Part shown: piece by piece, positions 1-12,300 of the stretch
Layout of the letters: each line of letters begins with the position of its first letter
Numbering within the stretch: the stretch's first letter is position 1
From: Ailanthus altissimus
Lineage: Eukaryota; Streptophyta; Magnoliopsida; Sapindales; Simaroubaceae
Length of the DNA stretch: 64,000 nt
Assembly: GCA_946807835.1 (NCBI GenBank)
Contig: OX327705.1
Span: 12,182,501-12,246,500, forward strand
Reading direction: 5' to 3'
The notes under the pieces: model-generated
Databases searched by the model: none
What the model was told of the DNA's origin: nothing
The model's input: the letters and a program-made list of their open reading frames with translations, nothing else
Position numbers and translations under genes: made by a program

Positions 1-298
1 AAAGTTAGACGGTAAAACCAGCCATTAAAAAAAGTGCAATAAATAAACTAAAGAAAATAAAGTGCAATAAATAGATAAAAGAAAATAAACTAATTATGCG
101 GCAAAACCAGCCATTAAGATAATATAAAATATAACAAATTAACTAAAGAAAACAAAATAAATTAGGTGGTAGAACCAACCATGAATAATAAATAAATTAC
201 AATAAAGGAAATAAAACTAAGAGTTTACAAAGAAAAGAAAATATACAAAGTTACCACTTTAGTATTTATAATCGCAACCGACTTTCGCTTAGTGTGCT
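1..298 (-). repeat. Leader of a minus-strand gypsy element, with short tandem repeats
   Basis: This stretch lies just downstream (in minus-strand sense) of a tRNA-Asp primer-binding site, so it is the untranslated leader of a gypsy element that continues off the left edge. It holds about three diverged copies of a unit of roughly 80 bp, recognisable by a core such as aaaaccagccattaa near positions 15, 104 and 172, followed by A-rich sequence. No coding frame is visible. Assignment depends on the neighbouring primer site; the repeats are seen directly. Confidence 0.55.
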
Positions 299-316
299 TC
301 CCCGGCAACGGCGCCA
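299..316 (-). other. Primer-binding site, tRNA-Asp type (minus strand)
   Basis: On the minus strand this reads TGGCGCCGTTGCCGGGGA, an 18-base match to the complement of the 3' end of plant tRNA-Asp. This primer site is used by Athila and Tat gypsy elements. It orients the element: the LTR lies at higher coordinates and the internal region at lower ones. Confidence 0.85.
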
Positions 317-1480
317 AATTTTTGTTTACGCTCAAAATATAACGCGGTTATCGCAGTATATATTGAGGTGTCAATCCCACGAGGAAGCTCTTGGCAAAAT
401 AGGTTAGCGAAGTAAAATATTAAAGCAGTAGCAAAGGGTTAATTGATTTAAACGGATGAGATAGAATTGTCTATGAATTGAGGAAAATGTCTTATGATGA
501 TTTAAGCAAGGCTTTGAGAATCACAATTATGCTTTATAAATCTACTCTATACTTTGATTCGATATTTATAACTCAACTGAAAGTTTCACATCCCAAACAA
601 TCAATCGGAAGGTATGTAATATATAGCACATTTGATAACACATGTATTTGATTTAGTTAAACTCTTTGCAAGCATTAACACACATCATGTTATTTATAAA
701 AGTTATCTAAGATCGACAATATATTATTTTGACAATATTGCAGTAAAAGATTAACTTGAATATCAAACATTTATTGCCCTTACATGTTATCCAAGATCGA
801 CAATATATCAAATTGACAATACTGCAGTAAAAGATTAACATATAAAACAATGTAACCAGTAACAATTATAAATCAACATGAATCACATAAGAAAAGCATG
901 ACTGAACATATATGAGACATGAGAATTATAACCTCTGGATTATAGAAAATAAAATAGATAAGAGTTTAATCAAAACTAAACTTACAACATTTATAGCTCT
1001 TAACACCGAATCAAAGCATGGAAGTAGATTTACTACACATAAAAGTTCATCTCTTAGCCTTGTTAGGAACTCTAGCCTAAATTGCAATACATGTTAATGA
1101 GAAGAAAATAAAAGAGAATTATCTAATAAAAATGTCCTAAGGGTCTCCTTATATAGGCAATGAATGGACATATGTCATGGATGACATCAATCTTCAATAA
1201 TTTTAAGCCAATAACTCTTGTATCCACTTGCAGCACGTTTTTGATAATGTAAATGATCAATTCAGCTTCTACAGCCGACATGAAAGTTGTATAATTTTGA
1301 CTCTTCTTTTCATAGGCACTGATTTCATGCAAATTGGATGAGTATCCAATGAGATATGAGCAAAATTCCAAAGATACATCAGAATTCGGCCAACAACCAT
1401 TTTACCCACTTGCAATGCAATTTGGTCCATGATAACGGCTGATTTGGACTTTACCATAAACATACGAGTTGTTGATAGTT
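317..1480 (-). repeat. Partial gypsy LTR (minus strand)
   Basis: The sequence upstream of the primer site in minus-strand sense is AT-rich and reads as LTR R/U5 and U3. Near 365-390 it has the 'bread-and-butter' U5 wording (cctcgtgggattgac on the minus strand) seen before tRNA-Asp primer sites. A minus-strand TATA-like box lies near 1150-1156. A 54-bp segment occurs twice (about 708-757 and 787-840) with few changes. The outer end of the LTR was not identified, so the right boundary is approximate. Short open frames here look like chance. Confidence 0.5.
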
Positions 1481-1539
1481 AAGTCAGAAATTCACAGCTT
1501 CAAGAATTATACCAATTGAAGTAGTAGAGAATCATTAGA

Positions 1540-3240
1540 AGTGTTGCAAAAGAAGAATTGAAAATCCAGTGGAATTATTTGAAGAAAAATTGAATCAAGT
1601 GAAAAAAATGTCTACAAGAGTGGAGCATATATACTTTTAGGAACAGAAAGAAACAAAATAAAGACCTCACCAACGAGTTTGATCAATGCAAGAAGAATTT
1701 TTAGCATTATGATAATGCTGTGAAAGTGAAATAAATAGAGAAAAATATAGAGAAATTAATATTGGAAGAAGATGTTTTCTGGAGATAAAAAGCCAAAGTT
1801 ACATGGATGAAAGATGGGGATAGAAACACCAAATTTATCCATGCAGTGGCCTCAAAAAAAGAAGAAAGAACACAATCAAGGGTTTAAAGAATAAAGATGA
1901 TCAATGGGTTGAGGATGCTGAAGAAGCATATAAGATTAAGCCATTTCACAAACATGTATTCATCAACAAATCCATCAGAGGAAGTTATTCAAAGGGCTAT
2001 ACAGAGTCTAAATTCCAAGGTTGCCATAGAGATGAATGAAGACTTACCGAGGGCTTTTACAGAAGAGGAAGTAATTACAGCAGCATGGCAACTTAACCCA
2101 ATCAAAGCCCCATGGACCAGATGGATTATCAGCGGGATTTTATCAAAAGAGAAAGTGAGGACAAGATACACTATCAACATATGTCTCTATGTTCTCAATT
2201 CTCAAGGTAACCTTCAACCTCTTAACCATACACATACCCTTAATCCCAAAGACTGATAACCCTCAAAGATTAACTGAGTTCAGGCCAATAAGTTTATATA
2301 ATGTAATTTATAGAATTGTGGCCAAAACAATAGCTAATAGGCTAAAAACTATCATAGACTCAATCATAATCATAGGTTATGAGTGTTTACATAAGATTAG
2401 AAACTTAAAGAAAGGCAATGAAGGTTATGAGGCTCTAAAATTAAACATAAATAAGCTTATAATAGAGTTGATTGGTGTTTTTTTTAAGCATTAATGTCTG
2501 AATTGAGGTTTCATGAGTCTTGGATAAAGTTGATAATGAATTGTACAACCAAATTGTCTCATTCTTTATTAATCAATAGAGAGATCTAAGATAACATTTA
2601 AGCATATAGAGGATGAGACAAAGGTGTCTATTATTCCATACCTTTTTCTAATATATGCAGAGGTCTTTTCAATTAATCAATAGAGAGATTTAAGCATATA
2701 GGCTTTTTCTCTATTAATCAATGGAGAGATTAAGATAATATTTAAGCATATAGAGGATTGAGACAAGGGTGTCCATTATTCCATACCTTTTTCTAATATA
2801 TGTAGAGGCCTTTTACTTAGTTTTTCACTATGTAGAAACTAGAAACCAAATCAAAAGTGTAAAGTTCAGGAAATATTTATCAATTTCTCACTTATTATTT
2901 ATTGATGACACTCTAATTTGCATAAAAACAACCAAACAAGGCTGTTATGCATTGAAATAGGTCTTTGATCTATACTTTTAAGCATTAGGTCAGCTCATCA
3001 ATTATGATAAATCCACTATCTTTGTCAACCCTAACCTCTCTTAAGACAAGGCATCAGAGTTTCAAGGGATATTCAAACCGATAAGAGTATCATTACAAGA
3101 AAAATATTTGGGGCTGCCTTTAATGGTTGGAAGAAATAAGAAAAGCTTTTTCAACAAGCTTAAATTAAGCTTAAATCAAGGAAAATACATTGGCTTATAT
3201 GAAAATTTGAACAATTGTCTATCAATAAAATATTGCATGA
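1540..3240 (+). pseudogene. Decayed LINE (non-LTR) reverse transcriptase
   Basis: Broken frames on + read as a plant L1-type ORF2. Near 1801-1860 is the WMKDGDRNTKFIHA block that precedes the reverse transcriptase. Next comes a damaged form of the P-KAPGPDG block near 2098-2125, then IPLIPKTDNPQRLTEFRPIS (2235-2294). After that comes an altered FADD box (FIDDT, about 2903-2917) and the downstream YLGLPLMVGR block near 3107-3136. Many stops and frameshifts separate these. A segment of about 120 bp is duplicated inside the gene (2575-2660 and 2690-2810). It is not functional. Neither end nor a poly(A) tail was resolved. Confidence 0.8.
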
Positions 3241-3289
3241 TATTACAATAAACATATGCAAACACGATAATTCCAAGAATGAGACCTAG

Positions 3290-3475
3290 TTCTGAGAAAA
3301 GTCTTGCCAAATGTAAGAGACCCCACAAATAAGGCCCTTAGACCCTAATTGAGAAGGGCCTTACAAAGTACTCATGAGAGTTAAATCAGGTGCTTACAAA
3401 CTCGAACACATAGATGGAAGAGTTGTTAGAAAGCCATAGAATGTTGAACTCTTGAAAAACAATATTATCTATAGT
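3290..3475 (+). pseudogene. Gypsy integrase C-terminal remnant (Tat-like)
   Basis: With one frame change, the + strand reads the closing segment of a Ty3-gypsy integrase: LPNVRDPTNKALRP, then EGPYKVLMRVKSGAYKLE and HIDGRVVRKP-NVELLK. The tryptophan codons expected after 'PN' and 'KP' are stop codons. This wording (arginine-aspartate, WEGPY, GAYKLE, WN-LK) is typical of Tat/Retand elements. Everything upstream (reverse transcriptase, RNase H) is missing, apparently replaced by the LINE. Confidence 0.65.
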
Positions 3476-3599
3476 TTGTTGTAGAGTAATTTCATTTATA
3501 AAATTTTCCTTCTTTTTATGTTGAGAAGGTCCTCTATAGTCATAATACTGTTAATATTCTCAAGAAATCAATAATCAAGAACTATATATCAAAAAACAC

Positions 3600-5000
3600 C
3601 TTTTCTTTAGTGAAAAAAATCTTTACAAAAAAATTGAGAACGAAATAAGAAATCAATAAAAAGAAGAAGCTCAATCATCAAGAATATTGGAGGCATCGCT
3701 CTCTTCGGAATCATCTTCATCATCAGACACACGCAGAGCATCATCAATCCACTGAAGATTGATATCAAGGTAGTGCTTTTTTTTAAAAAAAATGACATAG
3801 TTCTTAAAGCCCTCTATGACTCCAAAGGTGAAGAAATACTCATTAACTTGATCAATCTAATCTTCATTAGCCCTGTCAGCCCAAGCTTCAGCCTCTTCAT
3901 CCCGAGCACGTGCCCAACCCAATTTCTTCTTAAGGGCCTTTGATAGATCCTTCAAAGATATCACTCGACCATCTAAGTACTTAACCATTTTCTCATACTT
4001 AGCATTTTACCTTTTGCAGAGGAACTGCCCTTAGCAGCCTCCTCTTGGTGGGCTTTATTTAGACGCTCAGGCTCTGAATATTTGCTCTCAATTACCATCA
4101 CTTTAGCTCATTCTCCTTAAGCCAATACTATGAATGAGACTCAACCAAGTCCTTTTTCAAGTTAGCGATCTTAATACCATCATGAATAAACCCAAGAAAG
4201 GCTTGTCGATAGAGTGGCAAACCATACATAGCCTGAAGAGATAAAACATAAAAGTCAACAAACAGGTAATAACTTGAAAATTTATGGAGATAACGAAAAA
4301 AAATTACCTTAATGGCACTCGTCAAAGACATTTGGAAAGTAAAAAAAGAATCTTGATTTCATATTTGTTGGGCTTGAAAAGGTCCCACTAAGCACTTAGC
4401 TTCCCTAGAAAGAGGAAGAAAATGGCAATACCTGCCTGAAAGGTAGCAATAACAGAGCCCAAATACATCATAGAAGGATTTCCTATAAGCAGTTCATTGT
4501 TGCGTCCCAATCCAACGGCTCTTTCTTCAACAGCGTAGGCCTTGAATTTGGTTGAGAAGATTTCACCGATGATATTTTTTTCTCTTTTTAGTAATAGGAG
4601 GCCTTTAAAGAATACTCTCGAAGGCACCTTAAGCCTAGCTAGTGGAGGAAAACTAGCCACAATTAGGAATGTGGGTCGATTATAATCAACAATCGACAAT
4701 TGACCTTGCTCACCTCTACCCATACCTCCCGACACTTGAATATAATGGTACTATGAGGAAGAGTCTTCATGATGATTACATTTATGGCTATCATTACCAT
4801 CTTATATATCTACCAAGAAAATAAGAATAGATAACCGAGAAAATAAAAATCAAAAGAGAAAATACTCACTCCCTTCCCAAAGATAAACTCACCCTGATGA
4901 GGACTGCCTCTGCTATTCTTCCTTACGAGTGGGACCTCCTCACCATCACTCAATTTAAATTTTACTCTCACTCGACTCTTCGAACTACAAGGATTTGTTT
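3600..5000 (-). pseudogene. Decayed minus-strand ORF, possible antisense extra ORF of a Tat element
   Basis: Minus-strand segments have protein-like composition over about 1.4 kb. One near 4880-4985 contains FKLSDGEEVPLVRK. One near 4388-4735 contains YLGSVIATFQAGIAI. One near 4128-4331 contains LQAMYGLPLYRQAFLG. The last is an acidic tail near 3665-3780 with DDEDDSEESDA. They are separated by stops and perhaps intron-like gaps. The position, antisense and directly downstream of a gypsy integrase end, matches the antisense extra ORFs described in Tat-lineage elements. I cannot name the domain from sequence alone. Confidence 0.4.
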
Positions 5001-5422
5001 GATTTGAAGAAGACGTAATTCCTAATTAAAACCAGAAGCTACCAAAAATGAGGGTCAAGAATCAAGAAAATCTAAAAACCCTCACTTCTTGAACAAAAAA
5101 GCTTCAGGAGAAACCCTCAAGAATCACCGTAAAAAAAATGAAAGAAAAGAAACGTTACCTAGAAAGATGAATTAAGAAGAAGAAGACTTCAGCGGAAAAG
5201 CAAAAAAAGCTACAATATTTTTCTTTCAAGAATATAGCAAAACAAAAGCAGATTATGAAAAGTAGTAGAACTACCTTTTGTTCCTACCTACCATGGATGG
5301 CAAACCAAGGTACTTTTCATGGATAGAAACACCTTTTAAATTGAATGTCTTTTAAAGATCCTTTGATTGGTTTCTTGGAATATTAGGCTAACAAAAATAG
5401 AGAATTTGTCAAAATTGAAAAG

Positions 5423-5758
5423 CTACCCAAAAGCTTTAATATAACAGTCGAGAATCTCCTTTAGCTTGCTATAATCTTGAGGTTTTACTCTAGTGAGCAC
5501 TAGACTATTGTCTGCAAATAGTATATGGGAAATAGTAACAATATTGCTAAACTTGATACCTTTGATCCACTTTAAAGCTTCTGCACAAATGAGAAATAAG
5601 TAAGGAGATAGAGGGCACCATTGCCTCAAACCCCTAGAGGCCTTGAAACTACCCTTAATCTCTTTATTTAAAATAACTAAGAAAGAAGTTGTAGTAATGT
5701 ATCTCATGACTAGGTTAATCCAATTTTTTATGAAGCCTAGCTTGACAATAACATCCAT
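5423..5758 (-). pseudogene. LINE reverse transcriptase fragment (minus strand)
   Basis: An open frame of 111 codons on the minus strand carries core LINE reverse transcriptase motifs in order: a GF-KNWINLVMRYITTTSF segment, RGLRQWCPLSPYLFLICAEA, and ISHILFADNSLV. The last is the catalytic box, with FADD changed to FADN. RGLRQG has become RGLRQW. The fragment has no N- or C-terminal parts and is inactive. It is in opposite orientation to the LINE at 1540-3240, so it is a separate insertion. Confidence 0.8.
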
Positions 5759-5802
5759 AAAGAAACTCCACTCTACTTTATCGTAACCTTATTAAATAAA
5801 TA

Positions 5803-5935
5803 TATGAATTCTTAAGTCGTGTTACGACTTTTCTTTTTCTTTTCGTTAAATAAATATATGAATTAGTGTCATGTACTACAAAATACTGAGTGTATGTTTG
5901 AACTAGTTTTTTATTTTGATAATATTCTAAGTTAC
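5803..5935 (+). repeat. Diverged copy of the ATAD3 upstream region
   Basis: This segment resembles 8970-9110, which lies directly upstream of the ATAD3 start. Shared wording, in the same order and orientation, includes attcttaag, tgttacg, the cttttctttttctttt pyrimidine run, ttaaa-aaat-tatgaat, agtgtcatgt and ctacaaaa. Identity is perhaps three quarters by eye. A short internal repeat (ttaaataaatatatgaatt) also occurs at 5792 and about 5845. It may be a duplicated promoter fragment or two copies of an unrecognised repeat. Confidence 0.5.
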
Positions 5936-5969
5936 CTTTGAATATCATGTGGAATATTTTCATTTAAAA

Positions 5970-7100
5970 ATTTTCCTTGCTTATCCATTAAGTAACAGGC
6001 TTGGCCCATTTGTCCATCCAAGTCAACGAGTCTTTTAAAACTCTAGTTTATGGAGTGCTCCATATGTTCATGTAGCCTCTAGGAGGTGTGATATGCACCA
6101 AGTGTTTAATAAAATATTTAACTATTAAATCTTAAGGTTTTTATGGGATTAGATCTTGCAAATTTGACCAATAATCTATCCGAATCATCATTAAGCGGAT
6201 CACTGATTCTATAATTTAATCCAATCCTTTAAAGTATATAATTTAATTCAATCCAATCAACTAAAAAAGTTACAAACCCAATCCAATCCTATTCAAAATT
6301 ATAATAAAAAATATCAATTCAATAGGTGTCTAACAATTTGAACTCGAAATGAGTTAAAGCATTGTGTTAAAGCTTGGTTCACCCAATTTATATTGCAAGT
6401 TTGTGATAAGTGAGTTGGGCTTTATTTTGGACCCATTAATCCTATTAAGATTAAAAGAAAAGTAAAAATGACACTAACATGGTTTTAACAGCTAAAAGTA
6501 ATTTAAATTCAGCAACAATTATTTGTCTTTTATGAATTAAGTAAATTATTTTTTTACAAAAAAACTTTTGAGGTGATGGAATAAATAAGAATATAACACC
6601 TTTTAAATTATTTTGTACAAATATTATAATATTATTTCTTCATATTTTGGCAAATTTGTTGAAGTAATTCTACAAACCAATATATTAAAAGGGATTTCAA
6701 CATTTTCAATTAACTCAATCCCTTAAATAAATAAATTTTTTAAAAAAAGCACTTTAGATCAAATTAGATAAACTAGTGAATTACTTTGGGTTCTAAACAT
6801 CCCTACTAGATCTAGTAGTATAACCCAAATATTAAATCTCATATTTGACTTAATTTATTTTTAATTTTAGAGAAATTTATAGAATTTGTTAATTATCCCT
6901 TCGTGATTTAGATTTTTTATCAATTTTCCTCATGATTTTTATTAAGTACAAACATCCATCTTTTAGAAAAATAATTGATCACTTTAAGAGAATTAAATGA
7001 TATCGAAAAGGAGATATGGTATTTATTTAAAGAATTTAAAATAGTAAAATATTCACATTATCTTAAATATTAAAAGACTTTAACCATCAGATGAGAATCA
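5970..7100. other. AT-rich intergenic stretch, nothing recognised
   Basis: No open frame of note, no terminal repeats and no known protein motif were seen. The sequence is strongly AT-rich with many short A and T runs. Confidence 0.5.
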
Positions 7101-8120
7101 TTAAAAAATTATTAATAAAATTTAAAATGAGTGTAGAGTAGGCGGAATACTAAGTTGGAGTTAGGTGGCTTGAGTTGCAAGCTAGGCTAATTAAGGGGAC
7201 CTGAGGAGCATAAAGAAAACAAAGTCAATGGTTGGCGCCGGTTGGGTAGTTGGCGATAGCCTTTTTATGCTCAAGTCAGGTGGCTGCTATATGGAGAATG
7301 CTCTTTTAGGAACTAGGATTTAATTGTCTTAGAGAAAGTGTAGAAAATTCTAGAGAGAAGAAAAAGAATTTTATCTTACTAAAGAGTTGTTCAAAATTTG
7401 AGTTGTTAAGTTGTTCCTTACCACCTTTTACTTTTGAAGATAAAACTTAAGCTTAGAAGGTGTTAGCCTTGAGATTTTCCTTCAAAGGTGACACTTGGTG
7501 GACTATTACTAGAGAATAATCCCTATTATGAGGGGTATTTAGAGAACTTCACTCGAAGGGAAAAGAGGCCATTTGACCTCTCTTGACGTTTGGAGTACTC
7601 GAAATGTTGGTGATTGGTTGCTTTCCAAAGATGTCAGCCTTAGTTGTGAGATCTAGGGAGCACTCGTCTGACTTTGTCTCCCTGAGTTCGGTAGGTCTTA
7701 TGCTGAACTGTTCAACCACCCCAGATATTTTCTGTTTATTGTGTTAGTAGGAGATAAAGACTTGATGCTAGCCGACGTGGCATTAGCTCTTAGCTCTTTA
7801 GAGATTCTTTTATCCAACCTTATCCTTAGGCCAGATAGCTAAGTGTTGTGGCACCTAAATACTCTTCTAGTGGGTTCTGCTAGTGACATGGTGAGACTTG
7901 AGCCGTGTTGACGTATACGTATGCTGGTGACACGTGTTTTAACATAGGTCCCATTAAATGGGCTTCTTGAGCTAGTTATGAAGGTCCAAGTATTTGGGCT
8001 GGGTTGCTTAAAAAAAAAGAAGCGGTTTAAGCCTGGGTGTTGAATTGGACTAAGTATTGAATTGGGCGTGTCACCAATCTTTATCTCCAACAAAAAGTAA
8101 TCCAAACATTTTTGTAGTTA
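7100..8120 (+). repeat. Possible LTR relic (less AT-rich island)
   Basis: This kilobase is noticeably richer in G and C than its surroundings and has no coding frame. It could be the LTR of the decayed gypsy element whose integrase end lies at 3290, since its length and composition fit. No terminal TG/CA, primer site or second copy was found in the window, so this is a guess from composition and position. Confidence 0.25.
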
Positions 8121-8496
8121 TTTATTATTTTTGTTTCCATTCCAACAAAAAATTAGGTTTTGGGTTATGTATTACAAATTTTGTGGGATTAATGAATGAA
8201 GTCAATATTTATTGAAATACGGTTATTTTTTAAAGTTCATTTTTGCTATGCTTATCATTATAGATATTTTTATGAGTTTATAATTTTGATTAATGTTTAG
8301 GTAGCAATATCTTAATCTCCCTAGATGTAAATTATGACTGTTTGTATCTATTTTTAATAACAAATTATGCAATTCAAAAAATTTTGCTCTTTTACAATAT
8401 TAGACAAAATTTTTAAACTCTAAATACTTCAGTTGGTTACACATAAATTTTTACTTAAAATGTTAAACTTTTTAATTCTTTTTTAATTATTTTAAG

Positions 8497-8528
<32 letters not shown>

Positions 8529-8965
8529 ATTTTTTGAATTTTAATGCTATAAGTAAAGTAATATCAACTATATGAATTAAATCTTTTATAATAAGTTTTT
8601 GCTTAAATTTCTAATATTTTATACTTTGCCCTAATTTGTTGCCAAGATTGGCATATTCTCATAGTTTTGAACATATTTATACGAGTAAAGGGAACAACTT
8701 CTCATGTTCTTCTTAGTACACTGAAACACTAAATTTTCAATTTTTATGTCAAAATTTTAGGTCAGAATTAACATTGAAAATTTTGAGATATTGCAAACTA
8801 TAACATGGCATATATGTATATTATTATTAGCTAATATCTTCTTGCAATTTATCTATTAATAAACCAATTAGTTCTATTTGGGCACTATTTGGAACAAATT
8901 TATTTGAAGTGGTTTAGATTTCTAAACTCAATTAGAACACTATTTAATAGTTAAAAATTATTATA
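8120..8965. other. AT-rich intergenic stretch, nothing recognised
   Basis: Very AT-rich DNA upstream of ATAD3 with no gene, repeat pair or motif that I can support. Confidence 0.5.
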
Positions 8966-9328
8966 GTTCATCCAAATTCTTAAGCCCTGTTACGGTTTTT
9001 TCTTTTTCTTTTTTTTATAATTTTTCAGTTAAACAAATCTATGAATCAGTGTCATGTGATGTGCTACAAAACTATCACGCAATCCGGGTTCTAGTTTTAC
9101 CGAAACACTCTCAATCAAGTCCGGTTCAAACATACAAAACCGGTTCTCCAAAAAAAAAGGGCCATATGCCTAAACGAAACACGAAGTTTTGTTTAGTTAG
9201 TGACAAACCCTACAAAAACCCTGAACTTGCTACTCTCTGTATTTTTCTTTTTATGGACCAACTCATTTTCGTGCTCTTCAAGCTGAATTTCCCTCATTGA
9301 AACTCTCTCAGTTTCACCTCACTTTCGC
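8966..9328 (+). promoter_or_regulatory. Proximal promoter and 5' UTR of ATAD3
   Basis: The stretch just upstream of the start codon contains a pyrimidine-rich tract (about 8996-9028) typical of plant core promoters or leaders. The 83-codon open frame at 9049-9300 shows no family resemblance and is probably chance. No clear TATA box was picked out. Part of this sequence is duplicated at 5803-5935. Confidence 0.35.
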
Positions 9329-12300
9329 ATGCAAATGGCAAAATCATATGCAATAGGCTTGATTTCAGCGCTGGCAGCCTCTGCTTCTCTCTCCTCCCAA
9401 TCCAACACCGCTTTTGCTGACGGCCCTTTGAACTTCTCTCCCTTCTCATTTTCTACTTCTCAATCTTCTTCTGGTCAATCTCAACCGTCCAAGTCGCCGC
9501 AGCCATCAGCGGCTGCAGATGAGCCTGCTCCTCCCAAGGTTAGGAATGATAATCCAAGGACTAGCACCGCCGGGTTCGATCCGGAGCCTTTGGAGAGGGG
9601 TGCCAAGATGTTGAGAGAGATTAGCAGCTCTCCTAATGCCAAAAAGGTTTGATAACTTGGGTTCATTCTTTTGTTTTGTTTTTTGGTAAATGGGTTTGCT
9701 TTATTTTGCTGTTTTATAATGGCTCTGCTTGATTTTGATGATTAGTTGATGATTAATGGCTGGTTTTTTGCTTAAGGGATTTGACAAAGTTATATCTTTT
9801 AAATTTTTGTGTGAGCGTGTGTGTTTGTCATGATTATGCAATTGAGATTCTTTCTTTTTGTTTATCAGATTTCGAGTACAGTTTAACTGATTTTTATAGG
9901 AAAAGTGGAAAATCTTAATTTTTTGTGGTCATATTAGATTTACTGAAAAAAGCAGAAAACAAACTTTTTAGTTTATATATAAAGAGAATGGACTAGATAC
10001 ATTACTTTAGTTAAGTTCTTCATGTCCCTTTCGGATTTCTATCAATGGAGATATAGATCCATTGCCTTTTCTCAGCATGTCGCCTCAAGTGGCACTACAA
10101 TTTTCTTTGAGAATATAAAACTTGGAAGAAGATTACATTAATAGTTTTTGTGTAGGCATTTGAACTTATGAAGAAGCAAGAAGAGACAAGACAAGCAGAA
10201 CTGGCTGCTAAGGCTGCAGAGTATAAGGCAATGCAAGCCCAAGCTGAAACTGTAAGTACTTGTTGATGTTTTTTCTTGTCATTGCATGATTATTGAATAA
10301 ATTGTATGCTGTCTTTGAAAGTTGTAGACTTTGAAGTTGAAGCCTGGACGGTATTACTTTGTCTAAATTTTGTTTGATTCAGTTTATCTGCTAAAAAGAA
10401 ATTACTACTGAAGTTCAAATATTTTTCTAGAAAGAACTGGGCATAAAGTCTTTATAGCTGTTCCATGTTCACTCTGTAATGCATACTGTATGGGTGAAAG
10501 GCTGCATGTCTAATGATACACTTCTCAAATACCATGATGCCTTTTGGGTGATCGAATCAAAACTATGGCTTGTCTTAATGCGGACAATATCATTTACATG
10601 GGAGCAGGTTGTTTCGACATATGTGACCAAGTGCAATTTATTTTATGCTAATGAGTCTTGTAGAGCTTCCAAAATTGTCTTATTATTTTGTCCTCATGTA
10701 AAGATCTTTTCATTTTTTGGGAACCCCATTGGTTATTAATTAACCCTAGGCTTCTTAATGCTCTAAATTTTAGCAAAATCTTGATTCTTTGAGCCTAGGT
10801 ATGTTTTTCAAGCTTTCCTGATTGTCAATCTTGAGTGTTGACAGGGCTAGTAGGCTAGATGGAGTTGTGAACTTAGTCGAATTAATGGCATGATTGTAAG
10901 TTCTTGAAGAATATCATTAATATTGCAGTGCCCTTGGAAGAGTATAATATTCTCAATTTCAGACCTTATAGTGGTGATTCTCTTCAGAGTGGGGAGCATA
11001 ACCTCCTTTCATATACAAGCGCTAATAAAGATGTTTTCCCTTCTCAGAGGGTTGTAGGTACTGTTGTAACATACTAATAAATAGTGTCATCAATCTATTT
11101 GCTGCCTGAAAACAGATCCTTGGTGGTTGCACCACATATTCATGATTGATCTCATCTTCTCTCTCTTTATCAAGATTAAACATGTTTGCTCCTATATTCA
11201 AGTTGAAGCAAGTTTAGTTTTTGTTGGACAGTTTCCTAAGTTTTCTATCCGTAGTTCCTTGATGCTTTGGCTTATTGATATGACTTATATCTCTATGTGA
11301 GGGGTTGGTTAATCTATACGATCTTCTTGAATTTTATTTGTTTAATTTGTTCAAGTTGGTCTATTTAGGATTGAGACTTGATTTTCCCAGTAGCTTGGCT
11401 CTACTGGGCAGCAGTGTTGATGTCTTTTGAGTGTGCTGTCGAGATCCAATTCAAATTATTCAATTTGATGGCTACTTTTTCATACTTTCTGAACTAGTTT
11501 TCCCTGTTTACTTACAGAAAGCTATTTACTCGTCATACTTATTGGCTTGTGCAAGGTGTCAATTAGTTTTGAGATTAGTGGTTAAAAAAAAAAATAGCGA
11601 GGAAAGAAAGAAAATGCTCTGGCACTCTTTAGCAGTGTTGATTATAAGATCTGTGCATAAAGATATTTGTTTTATGCTTCCAGATATTATGTCTTGTGTA
11701 AGACATTTTTGTTTCTTCAAATTATCTACTTTTTGCCTGGCAGGAGAGACAAAGGGTAGTATATGATGAACAGAAAAAGTTTGCTCAGCATCAAGCACAA
11801 ACAAAATCACAGATGGCTCGTTATGAGGATGAACTGGCAAGGAAGAGGATGCAGGCATGTAGCTTTAATGTTTTGGATATCACATAGTAGTTATAGCATG
11901 GAGATGAATTTGATTGGCACTTGTTGCAGGCTGAGAATGAATACCAAAGAGCAAGAAACCAAGAACTTGTAAAATTACAAGAAGAGTCTTCAATAAGGCA
12001 GGAGCAAGCTCGACGAGCTACAGAAGAACAGATTCAAGCTCAAAGGCGACAAACTGAGAGAGAAAAGGCTGAGATAGAACGTGAAACAATCAGGGTGAGA
12101 GCTATGGCAGAAGCAGAAGGGAGAGCACATGAAGCGAAGCTAGCTGAAGAGGTGAACAGGAGAATACTAGTAGATCGTGCAAATGCAGAAAGAGAAAAAT
12201 GGATTGCTGCCATAAATACTACATTTGATCATATTGGAGGTATAAATTCATTACCAAATGCGTCCTGATCAAAATTTTAGCTTAATGAGAACATATGTTC

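Noticed and set aside
10479..10739. 86-codon + frame inside ATAD3 intron 2 (also 11431-11766)
   Set aside because: They lie in introns, have no family resemblance and are bounded by good splice sites of the conserved exons.
11859..11860. Canonical GT donor for ATAD3 intron 3
   Set aside because: It would add four bases to exon 3 and destroy the conserved reading frame.
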